Assembly: GCA_020086605.1 (NCBI GenBank) | Contig: JACBWW010000041.1 | Coordinates: 2,687,951 to 2,751,950 of the forward strand | Length of the DNA: 64,000 nt | Direction: 5' to 3' | Origin: Lanius collurio | Taxonomy: Eukaryota; Chordata; Aves; Passeriformes; Laniidae | Shown: positions 39,378 to 52,900 of the stretch, piece by piece | How positions within the stretch are numbered: position 1 is the first letter of the stretch | Layout: each line of letters opens with the position of its first letter | Notes under the pieces: model-generated | What the model saw: only the letters and a program-made list of their open reading frames with translations | The model's database searches: none | What the model was told of the DNA's origin: nothing | Made by a program: the position numbers and the translations under genes

Positions 39378-40940
39378 CCGCTCCCGCCGCGCCCCCGCGG
39401 GGCCGCTCACGCGTGGCGACCTCTGCAGCGGTGGGACCGCATTGCAGAGCGGCGCCGCTCCCTCCGCGGGAATTCCCGCCCCATCCCCGGCCGCCGCCGC
39501 CGCTCCGGCGCGGAGCCGGGTGTACCCGGTGCTCTCCCGGCGCCCCGACAGCAGCCGCGTGTGGGTGGTGGGGGTTCCGCAGTGGCGGGCACGGGCGGGA
39601 TGTGCAGCGGGACAGGGGATCGGCAGTGCTGAGCGCTGCCCGACAGGAGCACGCTATTCCGCCTCGGTTCCCCGGCAGAGGAGAGAGCGCTGGCGGCGGC
39701 ACCCGCCGCTCCTCACCGGGGCGAGGGCCGAGTGACACCGGCGAGCAGCCCCGGCTCCCCTGCTCTGCCGGGCGCCCGCACCGCCCCCGGACTGGAGCCG
39801 CGGAGTAACTCCGCGCTCCCAGAGGGAACCATCAGCATCACCACAGTCTGCATCGCACAACTTCAGGGGCAGGTGCAGCGCCTGGGAAGGCGGGCTCGCC
39901 CCCGGGCTGCCCGCTGCCGGCGGGGATTACCGGGCAGCTGCCCCTCCACCCATGCATCACCCGCAGAGGACCCTCTGTCAGGGCGGTCTCCGCCGCACCT
40001 GCCCGCTCAGGATGTTTGCCCAGGCGGGTGTTTGCCCAGGCGCAGCAAGCACCGGCCCGGCGGGGGCGGCCGCAGGGAGACGCGACACGGGGGGGGACAC
40101 AACAGCGCTGCCGCCCGGAGCGGCCGTGGGGAGGGGGAGAAGCAGCCCGGGCGAGATGCTCTGCAGCGCCTGGGTGCAGAGAGCCCTTCCACCGCCCCCC
40201 GGGAGACCGGGACCGCCTTTCCTGCCCTCCCCAAGTCGCTGGGCGTTTGCCGAGCGCGGCGGCAGCGGCAGCCCCGCGGCACACGGGCTGCCCAGCCGGC
40301 GATGCCCCGGCTGCCGACGGCCGGGCGGGGATGCGCAGGGCCCCGGACCGTCCCCGGGACCCCCGGTGCGACGCCGCTCCGCCCATCCCCGCCCCTGCCC
40401 TCGTTCCCCTGCATCGCTTCCCAATTGCCGGCGGCTGCGGGCACCGCCGGCGGCGAGCAGAGCCCCTCGCACACTGCGCTCACACTGCGCGGCCGCGCAG
40501 GGAGCAGGTGACAGGCGCGGCTGGATAGCGCGTTTCGCTGTTCAGATGGATAGCGAGCTTTCCTGGGAACATCCCGGCGGCTCCTCATTTATGTTTTTGC
40601 AGCCGCCAATGACAGGGTCACTCCCGGCGACAGGAGCCGTGTGCTCACCGGGAGGCGGATAAATTTTGCGGGAGCCGCGGGGCGGGTGATGTTTTGTTGA
40701 TGAGATTTTAGGTGGGAAGTTTAGAAGAGAACCCAGGGACCTACAGAAAGCACACGCCGGTGGCTGCCCTCCGGGGAGGGATTGCCGTGTCCATCGCCAT
40801 CCGCCTTTCGGGGTGCCCCGGCCCCCTCCCCTCCCAGCGCGGGGGCGGCCACCGGCGGGCGCTGCGGCGCTTCGCCGCCCTCCTTTTGAACGACGATTGC
40901 AAAACCCTCTCGGGGTCTGGGTTCTGCTTTTTTCCAGGTG

Positions 40941-43900
40941 TCAACCCAAACCACTTTTTGGGGCGGTTTTGAGGTTGATTTTTTTTTTTTCCCTAACACG
41001 TTTTCGTAGCCCTTCACGAGCTGCAGCCCTCGAGGGGCTGGAAGAGGGGATGCTCCCTGGAAGGCTTCCTCCTCCCCCCTCCGCTCAGCCAAATTTGAAA
41101 GTTCGTTTTAAATAGCAGCTCCCTCGCACGTATGCTCACCTAGGGAATCCCCCGGGAGAAGGAGTCTAAGTATTTGATTTAAAATCTCTTCCGTTTTCAC
41201 GACTCGTGTTCTGGTTTTAAGCTAGTTTTTCTGAAGATCCATTTACAAATATTAGGCAGTACCTAAAGGAAAGGCTCGGCTTTGGTTTTACTGTTTTAAT
41301 GTGATTTATACAGTTACACCAACATAAATTAAATTTAGGAACTTAAATGACTAGGCTGCCAGACTGGTATTTCTCTCTAACTCCACTCTTCTTTTTCTCT
41401 TCCCGTACTAACAGTTCATCGTCCCCATTTCCTTTGGGGAATTATTTACTCCTTGTCCACATAGAATATTCCCGTGTTTAAAGTTAAAACAATAAAATTC
41501 CAGACGATTCTGTTGTAATAGCGTATTTCAGTTTCCTCCTTTGGGGAGGAAAAAGCTAAATTTTGCCTTGTGGTTGATTCCAGTCAGCTCAAGACCTTCT
41601 CCTGCCAGTGTGGCTCAGTCCCGGGCTGGAGCCTGTGGGATGCGGCGATTACAGGATTTCAGGTGCCAACATTTCTACTTTAGGCTTTCACAGGAAGGGG
41701 TGTAAATTTAAACCAACAGGTACGAATGCCAATAGATCCACTCTTGTGCACGTAGAGATGATGTAGCACTTGGATTTTGGCAGGCACTTTGGCTGCTCCT
41801 AGCCAGCGCTAATGGAGGGACTCCCAGCTGGAACGCTTGTCCCACTTCCCCCGCCCCCTCCCCCTTAGCTATATGTCATCTAGTCTCCCCAAATATATTT
41901 TCTTTTTGCAAATCTCTCTTCTCTCGTACATGAGATGGGGAAGAAGGGCAGTTGACCTGCTTGTGTATTTTTGAAGCTGTGAAAAAGATACGGGATTTTC
42001 ACAGGATGACGTTCTTGGGTTGCTTAATAAACCCAAAACTAGAGGTTAAGTGTTCGTGGGAAATCTAGCAGAGAGGGGTACTTTGCAGCACTGCACTAAG
42101 AAAGTGAGACATTTACTGAAACAATCTGTTCCAGGGATTTGTTCCTCCTTTTTCAGTGCTGGGTATAGATTCAAAGCAGATTAAATAAAAAGCCACAGAA
42201 TGACTGGATTTTTTTTTTTTAATTTATTTTAAGGAATTAGATGACCTAGTGCAACCCCTAGGTCCAAGTAAAATTAATTTCATTTTCAAATAAACTTGTT
42301 TTAATTTGTAGGGAATAAGAAAAATCTGGGCTACTTTAAAGTGACTTTCTCTACACCGGATGCAATTTCTTACAATATTACACTCTTTGGTATAATTTAA
42401 CAAATACATTTAAAAGTGTGACCATTTTTTCTACTGTAAATATTGCCATTATGCCAAGAAGCCACAGACACTGCAGTGAAGTTCTCCAATGCTACAAACT
42501 GACATGCTGGTAAATAAAAATATCACATTTGTATCGTATGGTGCAATTTTTGTTCAATACTAAAATGTAATTCTTCAAGAAAGACAAGACTGTGAGCTGC
42601 ACAGATAAAATCTCTGTTCCCATGGTTCATATCAGAGAAAGGTGGACCCTACAAAAATTAAAGGGGAGACAGCAATGAGGCCATGATCCACAAACACAGT
42701 AGGTTCTCCATGAGGGATGTGAGCGTGATTCAGGTCTCTGCTCTCTCTGAGTTTGTTCTTCATAACAACTAATCAAGCTTTGTCAGGTAAGGACTATTCA
42801 TGATAAAGCCAGCTGTAAAAATCACATGTTCTTTCTTTACAAAGAGAACCTGGGGAGTCAGATCTCTGGGGTTTTGGTGGATGCCTGGTCTTTCTGATCC
42901 AGGATCCTGTCCCCATGAAGAGCCAGCAAACACTGCTCCCTAAGAAGACACTACGTGGGGCAAGGTGAGCAGAGATAACATTCTAACATTTCACTGTAAC
43001 CTCTTCTGCAGAAAATTAAATACATTAAGCCAGAGTTAATGGTGGTGTGCTGCTGTAAAAGCAGGCTGTGTGTCAGCAGGAGTATCTGGTTTGAGGCCTG
43101 GGAGGGAATCCTTACACTCTACTTGCTGCTGCTAAGATCTAGATCAAAAAGACTTGGGCAAGTTTGAGGAAGTCCAAAAAATTCCAGTAAGAGTTATCAG
43201 AGATCCTACAAAATTATTTAGGGAAACAAAGATCAGGGAAACATAACAGAAGGAAAGACTGTGGAGAAAGGTGATAAAGAAAATATAACTACTAACTATA
43301 AGGAAAATATACTACTTATAATATACTTTAACTACTACTACTATTGAATCTGCAATCTGGTATTATATTACATATATACAGTCTTGAAGGGCAACAAAGG
43401 ATACACCACACATGAGAAGAGCTTTCCACAACTGAGATTAATGACATGCAAGTATAGGTTGCATTGCAGTTACAGCACCTCTTTCAGTGGAGGATTTTAT
43501 GGCATGTTACTCTAACATCTGTCAGGAGTGACAAATATGGGTGAGATGCTCTGGGGAAGGAGTATAATCCATTACATTTGTTCCCTTCATATCTTTCACC
43601 TCTAGTTTCTGTGACACCATAATTTGAATAGCAGGAGAGTGGCTTAAACTCTGAAACCTACACTATAACTTTTGTAGGCATTTGGTTTTGCAAAATTTAC
43701 ATCCCTAATTGGTCAAATTATTTCCTCAATCCTGCTCCCATAGTCTCTGAAAAACCACATTCAGATTTAGCATGAGATCATATCAAGCTTATCCACACAA
43801 ATAATATTGTACCTATCTATCTCATAGTTTGCTTTGAATTTGGCCCAAAAAGGAAAGCTTCTTTTTTATAAAAATGCAGTACTTTCCTGAGAACCAGAAC

Positions 43901-46900
43901 ACTGATGTAAATCCCAACACTAAAGCATTTCCTTTTTAATGGACATTAAATCTGGATTTAGGATGCTTCAATGCCTACTTTTGAGTAAGTGGAACTGCTG
44001 TTGAACTAATTAGTGAAAAATCTATGAATCACTCTGGAAGCAAATTTTCCTCCAAAATGCCTTAGAAAAGCTCCAACACTGATTTATGAAAGACATTTTA
44101 AACAGAAGATCAGTGTTGCATTGGTTTAATCTCCTTGAAACCTTCTTATTGCACAAAACCCCCAAACGGCTCTGTAGGTTTTGTGGCAATTTCCCTGAAT
44201 ATATTCAAAATCTAGTTTGGACTAATCCTTTAAAGCAGACTGGGCTATACTGTCCTGCACCAAGGTTTGCTTGGCCAGGCAGAAGGGGCAGACCACAAGG
44301 AAGTTTGTTATGGCTTTGTCATCTTCTGTGCTGGGTTAGCCCAGCTCAGCCTCTGAGCAGGTTTCCAGAGGCTCCAGCCATCTCCTGCCACCTGGAAACA
44401 CAGCCCCACCCTCCACAACTGGCAAAATTCCAGCTCTGTCCCAAGCTACACCCCCAGCAGGCTGGCAAGGAGAACCCCTCACACTCAACAAACAGAGGCA
44501 GGGTCCCACCTGCAGCATTACCAGGGTAACACTGAGGGGATGCACTACGGGGGAAAATCTCACTCTGAAAATGTTTCAGAATTAGCACCCATTTGGACTT
44601 GAGTCTTTTGCACTCTGCAGGTAAAATGAGAGTCGAAAAAACAACCTCAGAACAGAAAAATAATCCTATTAAGCAAGAGCATGGTTATAAAACTTTGATT
44701 TCATTGCTTGCACAAGTGCTGTGATACTATCTTATGTATCATCAGAGCATGTCAGCAAAAATAGGGTGAGAAACTGTTTCTCAAGTCCTCACCTTAATCC
44801 TTGCTTGTTATTTACAGGATGTGAGAAGAGTGGAAGTCCTCATGGCACGATTTCATTCTTTGTCTTGCCAGCACTGAGGTCTGATGAAGCCACAGGGTAA
44901 CTTAGTCTTTTCCTCAGTCCCTCCCAGAGCCATGCAGTTGTCCTGGCATTGTTAGTCCCTGATTTAGCCTCTGCCCAAAGTGAAATTTGGGGCTAAAAGA
45001 GATCTCTCTCCTTTCAGTGCTGGTAAATAGTATGTGAAGGCAAAGGCTGTTACAACATAGTATTTGCTAATCTACTTTCAGCAGAGTTTCTGGGAGCTGA
45101 GAGTCATACAAGACCATCAATTAAAAAGATAAATTTCTAAATTTATGCATAGAATTGACTTGAGTACACTCTGAAAGAACCAGAAAATACAACATGCCAA
45201 AATAATTTTTGAAATTAAGCCAGTCTCTCAGTTTTCTGAGTCTGCTTGACAGACATGAAATGTTTAGGCAGAGTAGGACTGTGATGAAGGAAAAGGATGG
45301 GACTGAAGGAAAAGGTGGGGTTTTTTCTCAGCAGTCAATCACCAAATTCACAAGGGAAAACATCAGAAGTGTTTTTCTGTTTTAGATAATCAGCATCATT
45401 ACAGGATTAGCCCAGGGGATAATTGTAACATGGAAGTTGATCATTCACTATGATGACATAGGTTAAAAAGAGCTTTGTGAGTGTAACAGGTTAACATCTG
45501 CACATGACTCAAATTGCCAGTGGGCTTATGAAATTAATTTCTTTCATGACAAACATGACTGTTTTACATAATCTGCACAGATCTCCCTCAAAGGCAAGGA
45601 GCAAAATCGTTACAAATCGATCTATAAAGAAGTTGTTTTCCTGCATTTTATAAATAATGTCATTATTTCACTGGACAAGAGACATTAATATAGGAATGGA
45701 AAACACTTTAACCTGATACAGGTTTAACTTTGTTTTCCAGAAGTGCAGCTACAATATCAGCTCTGAAGAATAAGAAAACCAGAGCTCGTTTCAAACTTGT
45801 AGCTAAATCCAAGTTTGTGAGATATTTAATGGAACTTGGAAACAACTTAATTTTTCTCCCCAGAGTCATCAAGATCATTGCTACTAAAAAACCAGCCACA
45901 CCTGTCAGTATATTTCTTCAAAAGTCAAAGCTATATATAAATATGTGTAGTAAAAGAATACAAAGCCAAATGATTGCTTTCTGATTTTCTTGAGTGGACA
46001 GGAACACAATCATTTCCTGTTACTCCAACTTCTGCTTACAGAATTTCCAGTGCAAAGTAATTGTAAAACTTGATGACTAGAATGTTTTAGAATTTAATAA
46101 AGATACATGCTTTAATGGGTTTCTTTACTCAGCCATCATTTTTATAATTGAAATTAAAAAACCTTTATTCATCCTACGAGTTTGCTCATTTGATCATCCC
46201 TGATTAAGATGAGTAAAACATGCCCAAAGAAGCAATTCAGCACAAGCTGCCCACACACTTCTGAAGGAAGGAATGAATGAATGAATGAATGAATGAACGA
46301 AAAATAAAATTAAAAAATAAAAAGATCAATCAGAAATTGGCAAAGAATCCTGCCCTTGGACAGCAGTTGGAGTAGTGCATCCCTAAACCTGCATTCTTAA
46401 GTGATTTCATCTGTCCACAAGGGTTTATTTATCACTTACTTTTGACAAGTTTCAGTCATCTTTGTCCATGCTGATGCTTTTTACCTCCATTTAATCACAT
46501 ATCTTTTAGAGGATCTCAGATCATTAATCTTGGTTGATTCACCACCTTTTAGCATTTGGCTTGACCAAAATGGATTTCATTTTCCTGCAATCATGCTCTT
46601 CAGTTTCTCTTGCTCTGTTACAGTGGAAAACATCACGATCTCTTCTCCATCCCACAGCTCAAACACTATGGTAAGGTCAGTTTTGACTGTTCTCTCCTCT
46701 GCTTGAAGGTAAGTGTCAAATATAGTTGGCTTTTCCCCCCCACAAGTCTATTCCTTCCTTTTTAGTCAAATATTTGGACTTTTCTACTGTATCTTTTTTT
46801 CTGTATCTTTTTTTCTCCCTCTTCTTGGGTCTTTCCTATACGATTTTTTCCTTGTTTTCCCCCTTCAAAATGCTTGCTGCCAAAACTGTTAATCACCTTT

Positions 46901-47639
46901 CTTTTCTTACAAAGATGCAGTGGAAATCATTACCATCTAAAACTTTGGGTATTACACACTTAAATAACAGAACATAGAATAGAAGAAGTAAAAATAAACC
47001 AAAGCAATATTTTTGCTCAGACACTTAAGCATGTGCACATCTTACTTTACTCCTTGGCAATTTCTCCTTATTCTTCCTCTGGTTGGAGCCAAGCTGAGGT
47101 TCTGAATCTCCAGCCCTTTGGTGAAAATTCTTTAGGCACTGACACTGAAAATACCGACATTTTTTACAGTCATGGCCCAAGCAATTTTGCTACGACACCA
47201 AGCAGTATCAAATTGGAAGAAAGGATGAAGAAATAACTTGGAAGAATGAAAAAAATAAACCCCCAGCAGGGTTCAAGCCACTCCTTTGTTTTCTGACAAA
47301 CTTCGTAAGATATTGATACAGGATGCTGGCATTGACACAGGTTATTAATGAGCTCCATCAGCATAAATTCCTTATCTCTTTAGATCTTGTAATAAAATCT
47401 AGGTACAGATATAAAGATGAATTCAACAAGAGAGACATCTCCAGTTAGAAACACACGGCACAGAAATTGTAAAGGGCCAGGAATGCTTCTGCTATGCCTC
47501 GAATTGCTTGTGAAACAGCAGTAATGTAATAGCAAAACCAGCGTGAGTGGGAACAAATCTGCGTTTGTTGATGAAGCGTTTTGCCAAGAACGCCACGTGG
47601 CAGAGCAACACTGCTCTCTGACCTCTGCCTTACCCATCT
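40941..47639. other. Intergenic region between CALCA and CYP2R1
   Basis: About 6.7 kb with no recognisable exon. Open frames up to 147 codons (44086-44529, plus) have no known domain. A GC-richer patch at 44.27-44.53 kb may be a degenerate repeat that I cannot name. It may carry enhancers of either divergent gene, but nothing specific can be seen. Confidence 0.55.
46271..46297. repeat. (GAAT)n microsatellite
   Basis: About six to seven copies of GAAT, followed by an A-rich tail of AAAATAAAA type. Confidence 0.92.
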
Positions 47640-47897
47640 CGGTGTCTCCTGCAGCGCAAGCCCTCCTTCCTGAGCCATCACCCCGCTCGGTAGCAGCAGC
47701 CTCTGCGTGTTGGGGATGTGATCTCTGCGCGGTCCCACGGACGGGACATCCCCGCCGTGCCGCCTGCGAGCGCGGACACGCTGCTGCTGCTGCTGCCGGC
47801 CCGGCCGGGTCAGTGCCCGCACCGCACGGGGAGCGGCCCCCGCCCACCCGGTACCCGAAATCTCTAAGGCACACATCTGCCAGCGGGGTTTGCTGGC
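47640..47897 (+). promoter_or_regulatory. CYP2R1: GC-rich, CpG-dense 5' region, probable CYP2R1 promoter
   Basis: Base composition rises sharply here and the sequence runs directly into the 330-N gap; on the far side of the gap it soon returns to AT-rich. A CTG run lies at 47781-47796. No peptide like the CYP2R1 N-terminus (membrane anchor followed by a proline-rich hinge) is readable in the visible frames. The location upstream of exon 2 makes a promoter likely, but no core promoter motif is recognised. Confidence 0.5.
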
Positions 47898-48227
47898 NNN
47901 NNNNNNNNNNNNNNNNNNNNNNNNNNNNNNNNNNNNNNNNNNNNNNNNNNNNNNNNNNNNNNNNNNNNNNNNNNNNNNNNNNNNNNNNNNNNNNNNNNNN
48001 NNNNNNNNNNNNNNNNNNNNNNNNNNNNNNNNNNNNNNNNNNNNNNNNNNNNNNNNNNNNNNNNNNNNNNNNNNNNNNNNNNNNNNNNNNNNNNNNNNNN
48101 NNNNNNNNNNNNNNNNNNNNNNNNNNNNNNNNNNNNNNNNNNNNNNNNNNNNNNNNNNNNNNNNNNNNNNNNNNNNNNNNNNNNNNNNNNNNNNNNNNNN
48201 NNNNNNNNNNNNNNNNNNNNNNNNNNN
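47898..48227. other. Assembly gap (330 N)
   Basis: All N. The gap sits where a GC-rich CYP2R1 first exon is expected. The roughly 225 missing coding bases would fit, although N counts are often only estimates. Confidence 0.98.
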
Positions 48228-49009
48228 CGGTGTCTTGCCGCAGATGGAACTCCCTTGGTCCGTATCCCCAAGTCCTGGGCTTTAAAGTAATAAAATTACA
48301 ACAGTCAGACAGTAGGCACTGGGATAAATAATGCATTTTCACTGAAAACACCTTCAGTACCTTCAGTGACTGTAACAGATAACATCTATTACACTCAGTA
48401 CTTTCAGCGGGATATTTGAGATACTTACAGTGCATTCGTGTAACTGTAAAAATGGATCTTTTTTTCTCTTTTTTTTGGTTTTTTTTTTTTTTTTTTTTAC
48501 TTCTCTATGGGGTGCTTCTTTTCATCAACCAGTTTTAAGCAGCCAGTCTCCTCTTACAAGCTTCATGACAGCTGACTCCAAACTAGATCTGACATACATT
48601 TTGGTAATAGAAAAAAAAAAAGAAAAAAAAAAAGTAAATGTTATTCAAGCAAAACACTAGGACAAACAGATCGGAAACAGGAAGGAAAATGTGTTGTCAA
48701 ATAAACCAAGCTTTCTGCTTGCCTGGAATGCTGTATGGAGATTTAGTCATCTGCTCTCAGAAAGGATCTCACAGAATTTGATGGAACTTGGAAACAGCAT
48801 ATGAGAATTTGGGGGACTGTGGAAAAATAACAATTAAAAGGTTTTTATTTTTTTTTAATCATGTATATCATAGGAATAAAGATAAGTAAGCTAGACCAAA
48901 GTATGCAAAACTCACAGATGGAGACAGAATTATGTTTGGAGTGTCTTCTTGTCACATGAAAAGAAGAGCCATTGTAACAGTGAAAATACGAAGTTTGCTA
49001 AAATGAAAT
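48228..49009. other. CYP2R1: Probable CYP2R1 intron 1, first part
   Basis: AT-rich sequence with a T-rich run at 48459-48498 and an interrupted A run at 48611-48633. No exon is recognised. It is intronic only if exon 1 lies in the adjacent gap. Confidence 0.5.
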
Positions 49010-49225
49010 AGTCATAGACTCATAGAATCATTTAGATTGGAGAAGACTCTTAAGATCATTGAGTCCAGCTGTTAACCCAACATTAAACCATGTCCCCAAG
49101 TGCCACATCTGCACAGCTTTTAAATGCCTCCAGGAATGGTGACTCCAGCACTTCCCTGGGCAGCCTGTTCCAGCACCTGACAGGTCTTTGGGTGACGACC
49201 CCAGTTGTCACAGAATGTATCATTA
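49010..49225 (-). mobile_element. CR1 LINE 3' fragment in putative CYP2R1 intron 1
   Basis: Begins with TCATAGACTCATAGAATCAT and continues with 'gattggagaagactcttaag', 'atcattgagtccagctg', 'gtgccacatctgcac' and 'ctgggcagcctgttccag', the classic reverse complement of a bird CR1 3' end. Inserted on the minus strand and 5'-truncated. Confidence 0.9.
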
Positions 49226-49854
49226 GGCTAACACAACTTCATGTTGTCGAGGTCAACAGCTTTGACATGAAGAAAAATCTAGAGATTTGTATCGGCAAAA
49301 ATGCAGATTTATAACACTGAGGGAATGTATGGGAAGGGATCTAAGATTTCAATCTTGAGTTAAGCTTCAGTTTTAATTTTTAAAATGTAGATTCAGATTT
49401 TAATTTTTTTTTTTAATCCTATATCTGCCTTCTGCAGGCTGTGTTGTACCTTTCTGCAAAGCACCTAGAGCTAACCACCTAAGGAGGGAGGAGCTGGGCC
49501 TAGCTGGGCTCTGCTCTCAGTTGCTGGCTGTCACCACGGCTCTCACTGCTCTCAGAGGACCCTGTGAAAGTGTCCCCAGTCCTTAGATTGAAGAGCTGGT
49601 TGCTTTGGGTGCACAGTGAAGCACAGAATGGAGTGTGGGCTAATTCCCTTCATCTTTTGGCAGAACAAATTAGCCCACACCAGCCCCTCCTGTGCAATGG
49701 CACAGCTGTCCCACCTCTGGTCACCTGGATGCCCTACCAAAGGGCATTCCCCTCTGCATCTGGCATTGATGTTTGGTGTTGTTTCATTCCTTGCTCTCCA
49801 GACTGGGCTGTGATAGCATTTGACACTTTTTCTTCCTCTTCCTCCCCCTCAAAG

Positions 49855-49996
49855 ATCTTCAGCCTCGATCTGGGGGGGATATCTGCTGTTGTGCTGAATG
49901 GCTATGATGCAGTCAAGGAGTGCCTTGTCCATCAAAGTGAAATTTTTGCAGACAGGCCGTCTCTTCCCTTGTTCAAGAAGCTGACAAACATGGGAG
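49855..49996 (+). CDS. CYP2R1: CYP2R1 exon 2
   Basis: Acceptor CCCCCTCAAAG| then ATC TTC AGC ([20 protein letters not shown]), ending ATG GGA G before GTGAGT. The exon starts in phase 0, so exon 1 must end on a whole codon. An open frame extends upstream of the acceptor by chance. Confidence 0.94.
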
Positions 49997-52900
49997 GTGA
50001 GTGCTAATGTCTTTCATATAAAAATGGAATTTTTGTCCCATAGATCAACAAAACACATGAAATATCTGCTTTAGCCATTTTCACTACTTGATGTCCTTTC
50101 ATAAAATACTTGATGCTTCTTTAAAGATATTATTTGGAAAGGATTGTCACTCGTGGACTATGTTCCATAGCAAGATTTATGAAATTTTTTATCTCATTTT
50201 TTAATCTTGTTAAATGATTTTATTATCTTATGGGGGAAGAAAGATAAAGCATTGCATAAAATACCCTGTCAAAATATTTTTTCAGGCTTACTGAACAGTA
50301 AATATGGCAGAGGATGGACAGAACACCGCAAATTAGCTGTAAATACCTTTCGAATTTTTGGATATGGTCAAAGGTCCTTTGAACACAAAATTTCAGAAGA
50401 ATCTCTGTTTTTTCTTGATGCCATTGATACATACAAAGGCAGACCGTTTGATCTTAAGCACTTGATAACAAATGCTGTTTCAAACATTACTAATTTGATT
50501 ATTTTTGGAGAACGTTTCACATACGAAGATACTGAATTTCAGCACATGATTGAGATTTTTAGCGAAAACATTGAATTAGCTGCTAGTGCTTCTGTATTTT
50601 TATATAATGCTTTTCCTTGGATTGGTATCTTGCCATTTGGGAAACACCAGCAGCTGTTCAAAAATGCAGCTGAAGTCTATGAGTTTCTTCATGAGCTTAT
50701 TGAACGTGTCTCTGAAAATAGGAAGCCTCAGTCACCTCGACATTTCGTAGATGCATATTTAGATGAGATGGATTGCAATGGAAGTGACCCAGAATCTACC
50801 TATTCAAGAGAAAATTTAATTTTCTCTGTTGGAGAGCTCATCATAGCTGGGACAGAAACCACAACAAATGTTTTAAGATGGGCAGTGTTATTTATGGCTC
50901 TTTATCCAAACATTCAAGGTAAGAAATTTGACATTTTGAGGAACTGATACACTTTCCTAATTTAAATTGCTTTTTCAGAGAGGTGCATTGACCCACAGTC
51001 ATCACCCAAAAAAAGTTTCTATATATTATTCTATTGTATCATTTATGAAATATACTATGGACAGAGGTGGAAAGCTTGTTTTAAATGCAGACAAAAAGAA
51101 TATCAATAGTCAAGTGTCATGATAAAGTTTTAAGGTATTCATTTGACATATATTTTAACATATATTTATGAAGCTCTAATATTTTTACGTATTGCTAATA
51201 TATTTAAGTTTAGCATTGTGATGCATGATCTGTTTTTGGCAGATGTACTAATCTATGTAGTTAATAAATAATAAGAAAATGTAATTAAATATGAAAGTAA
51301 TAAACTAAATTAAAAACATACAAGTGTCAGCAAAAATGTAAATCAGGTTGTGGTTAACAATTTAAGTACAATTTCTTTTTATCTTAAGTGCCCCAGTTCA
51401 CAACAGATTTACATATTATCCACAGGGGTACTTACCCTTTTGGAAGAGCATAAATGGCACTTAAAAATAAAAGGATGTGTTACAGTCATTCTGAAGTAAG
51501 GCAGCAATAGATGTGTGAGTGTCAGCCCAGACATTTTGTGTGGGAGTTTGGATTGTAGGAGTGATTCTGGTCATGTTCCTGCTTTCACTGCCTCCACTTC
51601 TCCTGCCAACACCTTAGCAGTGCTTGGTTCAACTGGGACTTCCAGGATTTGGAGGAAGAGCAGCCCATATAACCTGGAAAGTTACTACTGGTGCTCTAAT
51701 ATCTAAAAAATATCGCTCTAATATCAATTTCACCATTGTTTCAGAGTGGGGATAAGAACACTACCTGTGGCTGGGAATAAAGGGTCTAAATTTAAAAGCT
51801 TGTGGGCTGCTGTTTTTATAGAAGGTATTTTGTGCTTCAGTATTCTTTTAAGAGTATTATTCTTTTAAGAGTATATATACACAAGTACTTTAGCTTAAAC
51901 TGAAATGTGAAGCCTATTACAAAATAAACCTCAGCTTTTATTCCTAACAGGGCAAGTTCAAAAAGAAATCGATCTTGTCATTGGCCCAAACAAAATGCCC
52001 ACCTTAGAAGAGAAGTGCAAGATGCCCTACACTGAGGCTGTTCTCCACGAGGTTCTGAGGTTCTGTAACATCGTTCCTCTAGGGATTTTCCATGCAACTT
52101 CCAAGGACACTGTTGTGCGTGGTTACACGATCCCTGAAGGCACCACAGTCATTACAAACCTCTACTCTGTTCACTTTGATGAAAAGTACTGGAGCAATCC
52201 AGAAGTGTTCTTTCCTGAGAGATTTTTGGACAGTAATGGGCAGTTTGTCAAGAAAGATGCATTTATTCCATTTTCACTCGGTAAGAGCAATTCCTTCCAC
52301 TGTTGCTTTTCACAAATGCAGAGATGTGTAAGGTGTAAGGGATGGCAGTAAATGGACAGAATGATGGCCTCAGTTCTGATCTAAAGATATTCAGTATAAT
52401 TCAATTTAAAGATATTCAATATAATGCACTCTGGAGATAACAAATTTTAGCATAACATCTTTTATGTAGATGAGCTCATTATATATATGCTACCATATTT
52501 ATAAACTAGTATAAATTATATATAAACTAGTAAAAGTCCACCTTTTAAAGTTATTATAATTGCCACTTTATAATGACTGGCAGTAGATGTAATTAAGAAA
52601 ATAGTAGGAGAAAAGGCTGAAATTCACAGTATCATTTTTTAAAGCATCTTCTGTCCAGATTGACACTTCATACAGTAAGTAACAAGTGTATCTAAATCAA
52701 TTTGACAGAATAAGTTCCAGTGGCATTTGTGAGCAACAAATTCTCTAAAATCAGTTTCTTAGTGTAAGTTATCAGCTATCCTTCTTACAAAATACTACCA
52801 CCAGGTTCACACAGCACTCCTAGAACACAGAAATTACCATTCCTATTCATCATTAAGAGCGAAAATGCAACTGAAGAGACCTTAAATCTTTTTTAAACCT

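Larger units (their letters stand above)
38815..40940. promoter_or_regulatory. CpG island over the CALCA promoter
   Basis: About 2.1 kb of CG-dense, GC-rich sequence, in strong contrast to the AT-rich surroundings. It runs from intron 1 of the calcitonin/CGRP gene across exon 1 and about 1.8 kb upstream. Long open frames on every frame and both strands (up to 274 codons) result from the lack of AT-rich stop codons and are not supported as genes. The island could also hold a divergent plus-strand start site, for which I see no clear exon. Confidence 0.85.

Noticed and set aside
38730..40662. Many long open frames (up to 274 codons) on both strands
   Set aside because: They lie in the CpG island, overlap in all frames, are rich in A, G, P and R, and show no domain. 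They result from few AT-rich stop codons.
47380..48435. 351-codon minus-strand frame across the N gap
   Set aside because: Much of its length is N, and the rest has no recognisable similarity; it is not evidence of a gene.
49564..50007. 147-codon open frame across CYP2R1 exon 2 with an upstream ATG
   Set aside because: Residues before IFSLDL do not resemble CYP2R1, and a proper acceptor precedes 49855, so the upstream part is intron.
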